A model generated the notes under the pieces. It was given only the letters and a program-made list of their open reading frames with translations. It made no database searches and was not told where the DNA came from. Shown piece by piece: positions 1 to 6,923 of a stretch of 64,000 bases of DNA. Location of the stretch: positions 216,713 to 280,712 of the forward strand of contig MGTV01000008.1 in the NCBI GenBank assembly GCA_001799635.1. Direction: 5' to 3'. The position numbers were made by a program, and so were the translations under genes. The stretch's first letter is position 1. Each line of letters opens with the position of its first letter. Source of the stretch: Elusimicrobia bacterium GWA2_62_23. Lineage in GTDB: Bacteria > Elusimicrobiota > Elusimicrobia > Elusimicrobiales > UBA9959.

Positions 1-312
1 GAGAACATAGCCCAGACCGCCATAAACTGGAAGCCGGAAAAGGTTATTCTGGTGGACGCGGCCCATTTCCAGGGCGAGCCGGGGGAAATACGGGTTATCC
101 CCCTGGAAGCCATCAACCAGAGCACCATCATGTCCACGCACAGCTTCCCGCTGTCGGTGACCTTCTCTATAGTGAAGGAAGACACCGGCTGTGAACTGGC
201 GGTGATAGGCGTGCAGGCCAAATCGCTGGATTATAAGGAAGGCCTGAGCCCCGAAGTGGAAAAAAGCGCTTCCGAACTGGCGGCCTATTTTAATAAGATA
301 GGGAAACCATGA
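1..312 (+). CDS. hycI: Hydrogenase maturation protease, HycI-like (3' part only)
   Basis: The frame is open from the first base of the window, so the gene starts upstream and only its last 103 codons are visible. The visible part holds the family signatures VILVDAAHF, GEPGEIRVI, STHSFPL and VIGVQAKSL, which match the C-terminal two thirds of the HycI/HyaD endopeptidases. These proteases clip the C-terminus of the [NiFe]-hydrogenase large subunit after nickel insertion. The histidine of STH corresponds to the conserved His of the family; the N-terminal metal-binding Asp is outside the window. The stop overlaps the start of the next gene (ATGA). A hypA gene lies 3 kb downstream, which supports the assignment. 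The substrate hydrogenase is not in the window. Confidence 0.82.
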   Translation, partial: ENIAQTAINWKPEKVILVDAAHFQGEPGEIRVIPLEAINQSTIMSTHSFPLSVTFSIVKEDTGCELAVIGVQAKSLDYKEGLSPEVEKSASELAAYFNKIGKP

Positions 313-1757
313 TACCAGGACAGCATGAGAACAAACCGATAGGCCTCCGGTCCGCCCTGTTCCCGGTGGCCGCCGTGGTGGCCATGCTGGCGTATAACGT
401 GAACGTCTACGGGGATTCCGCCGTGGGCGGTTCCAACCAGTTCATCCTGCTGCTGGGCGGCGCCATAGCCGCGCTGGTGGGGTTCCGGCATAAGGTCACC
501 TACGACAGCATGCTGGCCCATGTGTCCGGCAACCTCAAGTCCACCACCGGGGCCATCCTCATCCTGCTCATGGTCGGCGCCCTCTCCGGGGCCTGGCTGA
601 TAAGCGGCATTATCCCGTCGATGATCTACTACGGGCTCAAGATCCTCAATCCCTATGTTTTCCTGCCCGCCACCCTGCTGATCTGTTCGGTGGTGTCGCT
701 CGCCACCGGCAGCAGCTGGTCCACTTCCGCCACGGTAGGGGTGGCGCTGATAGGGATAGGCAAGGCCATAGGCATTCCCGAGGCCATGGCCGCCGGCGCG
801 GTCATCTCCGGGGCTTACTTCGGGGACAAGCTTTCCCCGCTGTCGGATACCACCAACCTGGCCCCGGCCATGGCCGGTACCGACCTGTTCACGCACGTGC
901 GTTACATGACCATTACCACCGTGCCTACCTATATAGTGACGCTGCTGGCTTTCATCGGCATGGGTTTTTTCATCACCCCGCACGGCGCCGCCAACGCCGG
1001 GGGCGTGCAGGCCGCGATAGAGGCGGTGTTTACCGTCACGCCGTGGCTGTTCCTGGTGCCGGCGCTGGTGATCTTCATGATAGTCCGCAAAACGCAGCCG
1101 CTGGTGGCGCTGATCATAGGCGCGCTCTTGGGCGGGGTCTTCGCCCTGGTCTTCCAGCCGCAGGTGCTGGCCAAGCTGGCCGGGGCGGAGAAGCTGGATT
1201 TCCTGGCCGCCTATAAAGGCGTAATGAACGCCATGACCGTGAAGACCTCTATAGCTACCGCCGACCCGGCCCTCAACGACCTGTTCTCCTCCAAAGGCAT
1301 GAAAGGCATGCTCGACACGGTCTGGCTGATCATCTGCGCCATGTTCTTCGGCGGGGTGATGGAGGCCATAGGCGCGCTGCATAAAATAAGTTCTTCCCTG
1401 CTGAAGATGGCTAATTCGGTGTTCGGCCTGTTCGCGAGCACCGTGGCGAGCTGCGTGGCGGTGAACCTTACCGCTTCTGACCAGTACCTGGCCATAGTGG
1501 TGCCGGGCAAGATGTTCGCCGAGCCGTTCAGGGAAAAGGGCCTGGCCCCGGAGAACCTCAGCCGCACGCTGGAGGATTCCGGTACGGTGACTTCGGCGCT
1601 GGTGCCCTGGAACACCTGCGGCGCCTACCAGGCCGGAGTGCTGGGCGTAAGTACCCTGGCCTACCTGCCTTACGCGGTGTTCAATTATGTCAGCCCTTTC
1701 ATGACGCTGATCTTCGCCGCTTTCGCGATAAAAATAAAGAAACTTGCCGTAAAGTGA
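309..1757 (+). CDS. nhaC: Na+/H+ antiporter, NhaC family
   Basis: A 482-residue polytopic inner-membrane protein with about 11-12 hydrophobic segments. The central stretch SLATGSSWSTSATVGVAL followed by GAYFGDKLSPLSDTTNLAP (residues about 135-185) is the hallmark of NhaC-type sodium/proton antiporters. The C-terminal half carries the second conserved block around TASDQYLAIVVPGKMF and ALVPWNTCGAYQAGVLGVS. The start codon overlaps the stop of the hydrogenase protease gene, so the two are probably translationally coupled. A role in Na+ or pH homeostasis is expected from the family; exchange of other substrates (for example malate/lactate, as in MleN-type members) cannot be excluded from sequence alone. 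Confidence 0.88.
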   Translation: MIPGQHENKPIGLRSALFPVAAVVAMLAYNVNVYGDSAVGGSNQFILLLGGAIAALVGFRHKVTYDSMLAHVSGNLKSTTGAILILLMVGALSGAWLISGIIPSMIYYGLKILNPYVFLPATLLICSVVSLATGSSWSTSATVGVALIGIGKAIGIPEAMAAGAVISGAYFGDKLSPLSDTTNLAPAMAGTDLFTHVRYMTITTVPTYIVTLLAFIGMGFFITPHGAANAGGVQAAIEAVFTVTPWLFLVPALVIFMIVRKTQPLVALIIGALLGGVFALVFQPQVLAKLAGAEKLDFLAAYKGVMNAMTVKTSIATADPALNDLFSSKGMKGMLDTVWLIICAMFFGGVMEAIGALHKISSSLLKMANSVFGLFASTVASCVAVNLTASDQYLAIVVPGKMFAEPFREKGLAPENLSRTLEDSGTVTSALVPWNTCGAYQAGVLGVSTLAYLPYAVFNYVSPFMTLIFAAFAIKIKKLAVK

Positions 1758-1764
1758 GGAACCT

Positions 1765-2049
1765 ATGCTGGACAAGATGAAGCAGCTTTGGGAAATGAAG
1801 AGAAAGATGGACGAGATAAAGAAGGAACTGGATTCGCTGGAGCTCTCCAGCGAGGACAATCTGGTTAAGGTGACCATTACCGGCTCGCAGGAAGTGAAGC
1901 GCGTGGAGCTGAAGTGCGACCCGGCCGCCACTGACAAGGCCAAGCTGGAAGCCTCCCTGGCCGACACGGTGAACCGCGCGGTGCGCGAGAGCCAGAAGGC
2001 CGCCGCGCAGAAGATGAGCGCCCTGGGCGGCATCCCCGGCCTGGCCTGA
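1765..2049 (+). CDS. ybaB: Nucleoid-associated protein, YbaB/EbfC family
   Basis: A 94-residue protein with the YbaB layout: a charged N-terminal helix (residues 1-28, LDKMKQLWEMKRKMDEIKK), a short beta region containing VKVTITGSQEVKRVEL, and a C-terminal helix with VNRAVRESQKAAAQKM. The family forms dimers that bind DNA without strong sequence specificity. Size (about 100 aa) is normal. It starts 7 nt after the nhaC stop, preceded by a GAGG ribosome binding site, and is closed by a strong terminator. The usual dnaX and recR neighbours are absent here. Confidence 0.9.
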   Translation: MLDKMKQLWEMKRKMDEIKKELDSLELSSEDNLVKVTITGSQEVKRVELKCDPAATDKAKLEASLADTVNRAVRESQKAAAQKMSALGGIPGLA

Positions 2050-2068
2050 CCCCGGACGGTACCAACAA

Positions 2069-2099
2069 AAAACCCGGCCGAGAGGCCGGGTTTTTTATT
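2069..2099 (+). terminator. Intrinsic terminator after ybaB
   Basis: A 9-bp perfect stem (AACCCGGCC / GGCCGGGTT) with a 3-4 nt loop is followed by TTTTTT. It lies between ybaB and the convergent gene that ends at 2113. The A-run on its left side means it could work in both directions. Confidence 0.9.
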
Positions 2100-2112
2100 T
2101 GGTTGAGTAAGC

Positions 2113-2817
2113 TTATTTCAGCTGGTAGGAGACCAGCTTGAGGGTCTGCTGGCTTTCCTCGGCGGTGATCTGCTCGTAAACCAGGCCCACGCCCGGAGCG
2201 TAGTAGCGCTCGGCGGAGCCGGCGTCGCCGCCGCCCAGCTTGGAGACGATCTTGAGGCAGCCGTTGTAGGCGCCGGCAGGCACTACCGCCTTGGCGTTCA
2301 GCGCGGCCACCCGGTTGCGGTCGTAGCCTTCGTTCCAGACCTGGTTATAGACCAGGGGGAAGGGGATCTCCAGGCGCGCGCCGGCGAGGGGAGAATCGGA
2401 GGAGCGGATGCCGGAGGCGTCCGCGGTCATGACGAAGTTGGAGACCTTGGGCTTGGTCTTGTTGAAGATGATCATGTTGACCTGGACGGTCTTGGCTGCT
2501 TCCGAGTACGCCATGAACTCCACGCGCACGGCCTTTACGCCGGTGAACTCGCTGGAGGTGTATTCGTATTCGTACACGGCCTTCTTATTGAGCGGCAGGT
2601 ACTCGGCCGCGGGGGTGTCGCTGTAGCGCTCGTCCGAGCCGATGCCGACCGGGGCGGGCACGCCGAAAGCCGGCATGTTCTGCGCGGCCCGGTAGAAGTC
2701 GGCCGCGAGGCCGGCGTCGGTGCGGGCGAGGACGCTGTCGAGGGCGCCGGCCTGCGCGAAGGCGCAGAGGGGCGAGAGGAGAAGGGATAAAAATAACGCT
2801 GAGTTCAACTTTTTCAT
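2113..2817 (-). CDS. Secreted protein of unknown function
   Basis: A 234-residue protein with a clear Sec signal peptide (MKKLNSALFLSLLLSPLCAFAQA, cleavage probably after residue 22). The rest is predicted mainly beta strand. The C-terminal portion reads GAYNGCLKI ... SAERYYAPGVGLVYEQ, a pattern seen in periplasmic proteins of the TapB/DUF3108-like kind, where a 'wall' of strands ends in 'YAPGVGLV'. I cannot assign a function. It is preceded by a GGAGG site 7 nt before the ATG and by a palindromic promoter region. Single gene, convergent with ybaB. Confidence 0.75.
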   Translation of the reverse strand: MKKLNSALFLSLLLSPLCAFAQAGALDSVLARTDAGLAADFYRAAQNMPAFGVPAPVGIGSDERYSDTPAAEYLPLNKKAVYEYEYTSSEFTGVKAVRVEFMAYSEAAKTVQVNMIIFNKTKPKVSNFVMTADASGIRSSDSPLAGARLEIPFPLVYNQVWNEGYDRNRVAALNAKAVVPAGAYNGCLKIVSKLGGGDAGSAERYYAPGVGLVYEQITAEESQQTLKLVSYQLK

Positions 2818-2833
2818 AGCAACAAGCCTCCGA

Positions 2834-2850
2834 AATATAGATTCTATATT
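2834..2850 (-). promoter_or_regulatory. Palindromic operator-like site in promoter of the 2113-2817 gene
   Basis: AATATAGA and TCTATATT form 8-bp perfect arms around a single central base, 17-33 nt upstream of the start codon. On the minus strand the palindrome contains a plausible -10 (TATAGAAT or TATATT), so a dimeric regulator binding here would block RNA polymerase. No cognate regulator is identifiable in the window. Confidence 0.45.
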
Positions 2851-3057
2851 CCCGATACTTTGTGCTAAGTTCCTATAGGTGGGGGGAAACTTAACGCGTC
2901 TTCCGAATACTCATTGGGAAGAACATCACCGCGCGGGTAGTCTTTGGACTTTTCGGATACCTTCGCGGCTTGTAAGCTACGGTAACAACTAGTATTAGGA
3001 TAGCAAATCCCGCCGCCCCTGTCAACATTCGCGACATTTGCGACTTTTGAGATTTAA

Positions 3058-3231
3058 GGCAGGCCGAATAACAGGAGCGGGTGGCGACGGGTATGCTTTC
3101 GGAGGGGCGTCGCGGAGGCCGAGGCTTACGCAAGCGACGAGGCCGAGCGACGAGCGGCGAGCACGGTGTGCGAGACCGCGTACCCGAAGAAAGCATACCC
3201 TCGCCAGGCCCCGCGAACTTGCAGGCCTGCC
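3058..3231. repeat. Long imperfect inverted repeat / potential structured RNA
   Basis: The intergenic region 2818-3262 holds no gene but contains nested complementary arms: GGCAGGCC (3058) with GGCCTGCC (3224); GCGGG (3077) with CCCGC (3210); TGGCGA (3082) with TCGCCA (3201); and the perfect 12-bp arm GGGTATGCTTTC (3089-3100) with GAAAGCATACCC (3189-3200). The 88-nt centre is rich in GCGACGAG-like repeats. The arms nest in correct order, so the whole could fold as one 174-nt hairpin or cruciform. It could be a mobile palindromic element or an RNA; it matches no RNA family I recognise. Bases 2851-3057 show nothing further. Confidence 0.6.
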
Positions 3232-3245
3232 GATTAGGCTGATTT

Positions 3246-3265
3246 TGTATAATTTCACTACTATG
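3246..3265 (+). promoter_or_regulatory. -10 box of hypA, leaderless arrangement
   Basis: TTG-TATAAT ends at 3253, only 9 nt before the hypA ATG (3263). A transcript starting the usual 6-9 nt after the -10 would begin at, or within three bases of, the start codon. There is no Shine-Dalgarno sequence. No convincing -35 box is visible at 16-18 nt upstream. Confidence 0.6.
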
Positions 3266-3667
3266 CATGAATGGGCACTGGCAGAATCAGTGATAAAGAC
3301 CGCCGTGGAGCATTCCAAGGCGCAGAAACTCAAAAAGCTCAAAGAGACCGGGGTGCTGTTCGGCGAACTCCAGGCCATAGACAAGGAGATCTTCGTCTTC
3401 GCCCTGGAGGAGCTGCGCGCGCAGTTCCCGGCCGCCAAGGCCTGCAAGTTCAAGGTTTCCACCGAACCCGCCGCCTTCCGCTGCAAGGCCTGCTCCCACG
3501 AATTCCCGCTCAAGGGCCTGAAGAAGACCAAGGACGAAAGCGAATTCATACACTTCGTGCCCGAAATGGCGCACACCTTCCTCAAATGCCCCAAGTGCAA
3601 GAGCCCGGATTTCGAAATAGCCAGGGGCCGCGGCGTTTCCATTTCCTATATAAAGGGCGAAAAATGA
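3263..3667 (+). CDS. hypA: Hydrogenase/urease nickel incorporation protein HypA
   Basis: A 134-residue protein that begins with MHEWALAESVI. The N-terminal Met-His-Glu is the nickel-binding motif of HypA. A zinc ribbon follows, with CKAC (about residues 73-76) and CPKC (about 110-113). HypA delivers Ni2+ to the [NiFe]-hydrogenase large subunit together with a GTPase, HypB. The frame is open further upstream, but only this start gives the mandatory MHE terminus and it follows a -10 box. The linker between the two Cys pairs is longer than in E. coli HypA. The stop overlaps the next start (ATGA). Confidence 0.9.
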   Translation: MHEWALAESVIKTAVEHSKAQKLKKLKETGVLFGELQAIDKEIFVFALEELRAQFPAAKACKFKVSTEPAAFRCKACSHEFPLKGLKKTKDESEFIHFVPEMAHTFLKCPKCKSPDFEIARGRGVSISYIKGEK

Positions 3668-4371
3668 CGGCCATAGACCCGCGCCCCTCGGTAATAGCGG
3701 AGCGCCTCTCGGGCGTAAAGCGCATCATAGCCGTGACCGGCTGGAAAGGCGGCATAGGCAAGAGCGTGACCGCCACTACCCTGGCCCTGCTGCTGGCCCG
3801 CCAGGGGCATAAGGTGGGCCTGTTCGACCTGGACTTCGCCGGCGCCTCGGACCACCTGATACTCGGCGCCAAAGGCATTTTCCCGAAAGAAGAGAAAGGC
3901 CTGGAACCGCCCGTGTACGAAGGCGTGAAGTTCATGAGCGTGGTGTTCTTCTCCGAGAACAAGGCCGTGCCGCTGCGCGGCGCCAACGTGTCCGACGCCA
4001 TCATAGAACTGCTGGCCATAACGCAGTGGGGCGAACTTGATTTCCTGGTGCTCGACATGCCGCCCGGCATAAACGACGCCGCCCTGGACGTGATGCGCTT
4101 CGCCCGCAAGGCCGAAGTGCTGGCCGTCACCACCCCGTCGCTCCTCGCGCACGACGTGCTGGCCCGGTCCATGGACCTCTATAAGAAACTTAAAGTCCCG
4201 GTTCTCGGAGTGCTGGAGAACATGGCGGACAAGGCGGGCCCGCGCAAGCTGCGCCGGGACCCGGCGCTGGAAAAGGCCCTGGGGCGGCCTGAAAAGCTGC
4301 TTGGGACCGCTTTCGCTAAGGACCTGGCCCGCGCCGCGGCCAGGCTGGGCCTTAAGCCCCGCCGCGCATGA
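3664..4371 (+). CDS. MinD/ParA/Mrp-type P-loop ATPase
   Basis: 235 residues. A deviant Walker A motif, GWKGGIGKSVT (residues about 26-36), with the signature KGGxGKS lysine, is followed by FDLDFAGAS (switch I region) and LVLDMPPGIND (Walker B / DMPPG as in Mrp). This places it among SIMIBI ATPases, nearest to Mrp/NBP35. However, the Cys-X-X-Cys iron-sulfur motif that Mrp carries after the VLENM block is missing (here ENMADKAGPRK). The start overlaps the hypA stop and the gene's own stop overlaps the next start, so it is made with hypA. A role in nickel or Fe-S cofactor delivery, perhaps in place of HypB, is an inference from position. Confidence 0.8.
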   Translation: MTAIDPRPSVIAERLSGVKRIIAVTGWKGGIGKSVTATTLALLLARQGHKVGLFDLDFAGASDHLILGAKGIFPKEEKGLEPPVYEGVKFMSVVFFSENKAVPLRGANVSDAIIELLAITQWGELDFLVLDMPPGINDAALDVMRFARKAEVLAVTTPSLLAHDVLARSMDLYKKLKVPVLGVLENMADKAGPRKLRRDPALEKALGRPEKLLGTAFAKDLARAAARLGLKPRRA

Positions 4372-5642
4372 CCGAGATCTCCACTATGGAAGAAAAGACC
4401 AGGAACTTCCTCAGGCTCCACTCCTTGATGTCCGGGGTGATGGGCCTGGTGGCGTCCCTGATACTCCTAGCCACCGAATTCCCGTCCCACAGGGAACTTT
4501 CGATCCTTTCTTTGTTCGCCGCGGCGATGTACCTGACCTATTTCTTCTTCTTCAAGCTGATCTGTAGGACCTGCTACCGGCACGCCGGGGTGATACTGAG
4601 CCAGATAGGGGTAGGCATAGTCACCTGCGCGGTATATTTTACCGGCGGCATAGTTTCGCCTTTTATCTTCCTCTACTTCGCTCTGCTGCTCTCCGAGGCC
4701 ATGTACGGCCTGGAGAACCCGGTTACTCTGCCCGCCAGCCTGGCCGGCTACCTGCTTACGGTAGCGGTGCAATTCTTCGGCCTCCTGCCCAATCCCGCGC
4801 CGTGGTCCGAGGCGGTTTACCGGAGTCCACTTGGCGTGGCTCTCATAGCTTTTCTTACATCCGCCTACCTGGCGATGACGAGGGGCGTGACCGGGAGGAT
4901 AATTTACAGCCTGCGGGCCAAGATAGAGAGCGAGACCGTGGAGAAAGCCGGCCTGCTCAAGAAATTCTCGGAGCTCAACGCCAGCGCTCAGATAGGTTCG
5001 CTGGCGCACCGCATAGCGCATGACCTGCGCGCCCCTCTCTCCTCTATTTCCGGCTACGTACAGATGGAACTGCTCAACCCGCGTTCCGGGGAGGCCAGGA
5101 CGGCGCTGACGGACCTTAACTCCACCGTGGATGGTATGGCGGAGGCCCTCTCGTGCATCACGCGCTTTGGCAAGCCTTCAGAAGGTCCGGCGGAGCGGAT
5201 ACAGGTCCCCGAATTTTTCCGGCAGCTGCTGGCCATAGCGGCTTTTTCGCCGAACTCCCGCGGCGTCCGGTTCGTTAAGAAGTATCCAGAAGACCTCGAC
5301 GCCTGGGTCTGCGCCTCGCGCTCGGATATGCAGCAGGCGTATTTCAATATACTCAAGAACGCCATGGAAGCCACTCAGGACAACGCCGCCGGCAGGGTGA
5401 TAGAGGTGACGGTGCGGCGCGTGGATAAAGAGATAGAAGTCTGCCTGGCGGACAACGGACCCGGGATGCCGTCCGAGGCGCTCAAGAACATTTTCCGCAA
5501 ATCCATAACCACTAAAAAGAACGGCACCGGAGTGGGGCTGGTGATAACCCGGGACATTCTGACCCGCAACGACGGCTACATAGAGTTCCGCAACCGGCCC
5601 GAGGGGGGGCTGGAGGTGGTGACCCGCCTGCCCGCGTCCTGA
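4368..5642 (+). CDS. Membrane sensor histidine kinase (paralogue 1)
   Basis: 424 residues. Residues 1-178 hold five or six membrane segments with the sequence YFTGGIVSPF (GGIVSPF at 93-99), close to the quinone-linked GGxxNPF motif of RegB/PrrB and to the membrane domain of PilS-like kinases. A short helix leads to the H-box SLAHRIAHDLRAPLS (phosphorylated His 218). The catalytic domain has an N-box (NILKNAMEAT, Asn 331), G1 (DNGPGMP, 362-368) and G2 (GTGVGL, 386-391). It starts inside the stop of the ATPase gene (ATGA); an alternative start is Met 7. No response regulator is nearby. It is the sister of the kinase at 6910 and shares residue numbering with it. Confidence 0.88.
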   Translation: MTEISTMEEKTRNFLRLHSLMSGVMGLVASLILLATEFPSHRELSILSLFAAAMYLTYFFFFKLICRTCYRHAGVILSQIGVGIVTCAVYFTGGIVSPFIFLYFALLLSEAMYGLENPVTLPASLAGYLLTVAVQFFGLLPNPAPWSEAVYRSPLGVALIAFLTSAYLAMTRGVTGRIIYSLRAKIESETVEKAGLLKKFSELNASAQIGSLAHRIAHDLRAPLSSISGYVQMELLNPRSGEARTALTDLNSTVDGMAEALSCITRFGKPSEGPAERIQVPEFFRQLLAIAAFSPNSRGVRFVKKYPEDLDAWVCASRSDMQQAYFNILKNAMEATQDNAAGRVIEVTVRRVDKEIEVCLADNGPGMPSEALKNIFRKSITTKKNGTGVGLVITRDILTRNDGYIEFRNRPEGGLEVVTRLPAS

Positions 5643-5690
5643 CCTGTTATTTCCCGGCTAAACTTTGTATCATAAACGCGGGGATACATC

Positions 5691-6011
5691 ATGCCGGTCT
5701 ATCTTATAACTTACAGCGTCTTGTTCTGGCTGCCCGCGCTGTTTTTCATCGCCTTCCTGCTGAAGGCGTTCGACGCTCCTTTGAAGAAGTCCTTCTGGGC
5801 CGCCTGCGCCGCCATGGCCGTCGTCTCCGTGGTCATGGAATACCTCTTCCTCAAATTCGACGTCTGGTTCTTTTCCGAGAAGATAGACCGGCTGCTGGGC
5901 CTGTGGATAGGGCCCGCCCCGGTGGAGGAATTCGTGTTCTGGTTCGGCGCCACGCCTTTCTGCCTGGCCATCTACCTGTCGTACTGCAAGCTTTTTAAAA
6001 AAAATGCCTGA
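5691..6011 (+). CDS. Lycopene cyclase domain membrane protein (CrtYc-like)
   Basis: A 106-residue protein with three membrane helices. The segment WIGPAPVEEFVFWFGATPF (about 72-90) is the P-x-E-E-x-x-F motif of the CrtYc/CrtYd heterodimeric lycopene cyclases, and the preceding WFF..KI.RLLG block also fits. Actinobacterial, myxobacterial and archaeal cyclases of this type consist of two such ~100-residue halves, which is what is seen here with the next gene. No phytoene synthase, desaturase or other carotenoid gene is in the window, so whether it really cyclises lycopene is open. A TATCAT box at 5668-5673 could give this group its own promoter. Confidence 0.75.
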   Translation: MPVYLITYSVLFWLPALFFIAFLLKAFDAPLKKSFWAACAAMAVVSVVMEYLFLKFDVWFFSEKIDRLLGLWIGPAPVEEFVFWFGATPFCLAIYLSYCKLFKKNA

Positions 6012-6384
6012 CATCGACGAACTCCTCAGCGAAGAGGATAAAAAGAAGAAAGACGCGACGGCTCAGAAAAAATGGCCGGCCAGCGTGCTGCTGGCCGCCC
6101 CGTTCTTCTTTATAGTAATCCCGCTCTACAAGGCCGCCAAGGAGCGCGTGAACTGGAAGGCCGCCATAGCCATGGTCTGCACTTTCGAGGTGTTGATGTT
6201 CTTCGCGGAGTTCTTCTCGGTCTCCCGCGGTCACTGGATCTGGAACCCCAACCGCACGCTGGGGCCCACGGTGTTCGGGATCCCCATAGAAGAGCCGCTG
6301 CTCTACTACTGGTTCCCGCCGCTTTTCGTGGTGATACTCCTGCACGCGCTGGAGCCGCTGTTCGGCCGGAAGGCGGACAGATGA
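6004..6384 (+). CDS. Lycopene cyclase domain membrane protein (CrtYd-like)
   Basis: 126 residues: a charged cytoplasmic N-terminus (residues 1-22, SEEDKKKKDATAQKKW) and three membrane helices. The motif GHWIWNPNRTLG ... GIPIEEPLLYYW contains the second copy of the conserved P-x-E-E signature of this cyclase family. It overlaps the upstream CrtYc-like gene by 8 bp and the downstream gene by 4 bp (ATGA), so the two halves are probably made in equal amounts and pair in the membrane. Confidence 0.75.
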   Translation: MPDIDELLSEEDKKKKDATAQKKWPASVLLAAPFFFIVIPLYKAAKERVNWKAAIAMVCTFEVLMFFAEFFSVSRGHWIWNPNRTLGPTVFGIPIEEPLLYYWFPPLFVVILLHALEPLFGRKADR

Positions 6385-6923
6385 CCCTGCTGCTGCTGGA
6401 GATCTGGGGTTTCCTGCAGGTGCCGGTTGTCTGGTGGCTGTTCCACCGTTATGCCCGGCGCAACGTGGCCGGAGAGATGCTGGCCGGCGCCGTTGTGGGC
6501 GTCTTCTGGGAGATTTCCACCGAGCCGCTGTGGGATTACTTCTTCCGGGTCACTTTCTATCGCGACGCCCCGGTGGCCGTCATCACCGGCTGGATGGTGA
6601 TGTTCGCTCTGATAACTTTCGTGTCCGAGAAACTCTATAAGTTCTGCCTGCGGCGGTCCGCCATAGCCCCGCGGGACAAGCGCATTTTCTTTTTCGACGT
6701 GCTGGCCGCGGCGCTGGTCTCGCTGCCCATGGAGACGCTGGGGGCCAAACTGGGGGTCTGGAGCTACCGCCAGGACATCCTGCGGTGGGATTGGGGCCTG
6801 ATCCCCTTTTTCAACATGCCCTGGGAGATAATGTTCGGGTATTCGCTGCTGATGCTGGTGGCGCCCACCTTCGTGCGTTATTGGGAAGGGTCCTTCGAGG
6901 GGGGAGCCGATGAGGGCCGTTGA
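6381..6923 (+). CDS. Membrane protein, distant relative of the lycopene cyclase domain
   Basis: 180 residues, five predicted membrane helices. I do not recognise it as a named family. Two stretches look like diverged versions of the cyclase half-motif: GVFWEISTEPLWDYFF (about residues 40-55), and GVWSYRQD ... GLIPFFNMPWEIMFGY (about 125-160), where PWE aligns with the P-x-E-E of the two preceding proteins and GVWSY with GHWIW. It may therefore be an internally duplicated cyclase-like protein. The start sits in the stop of the preceding gene (ATGA) and its end overlaps the second kinase by 14 bp, so all four belong together. Confidence 0.7.
   Translation: MTLLLLEIWGFLQVPVVWWLFHRYARRNVAGEMLAGAVVGVFWEISTEPLWDYFFRVTFYRDAPVAVITGWMVMFALITFVSEKLYKFCLRRSAIAPRDKRIFFFDVLAAALVSLPMETLGAKLGVWSYRQDILRWDWGLIPFFNMPWEIMFGYSLLMLVAPTFVRYWEGSFEGGADEGR

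Noticed and set aside
3038..3262. N-terminal extension of hypA
   Set aside because: It would translate the inverted-repeat region and hide the MHE nickel motif inside the protein; the -10 box lies at 3248.
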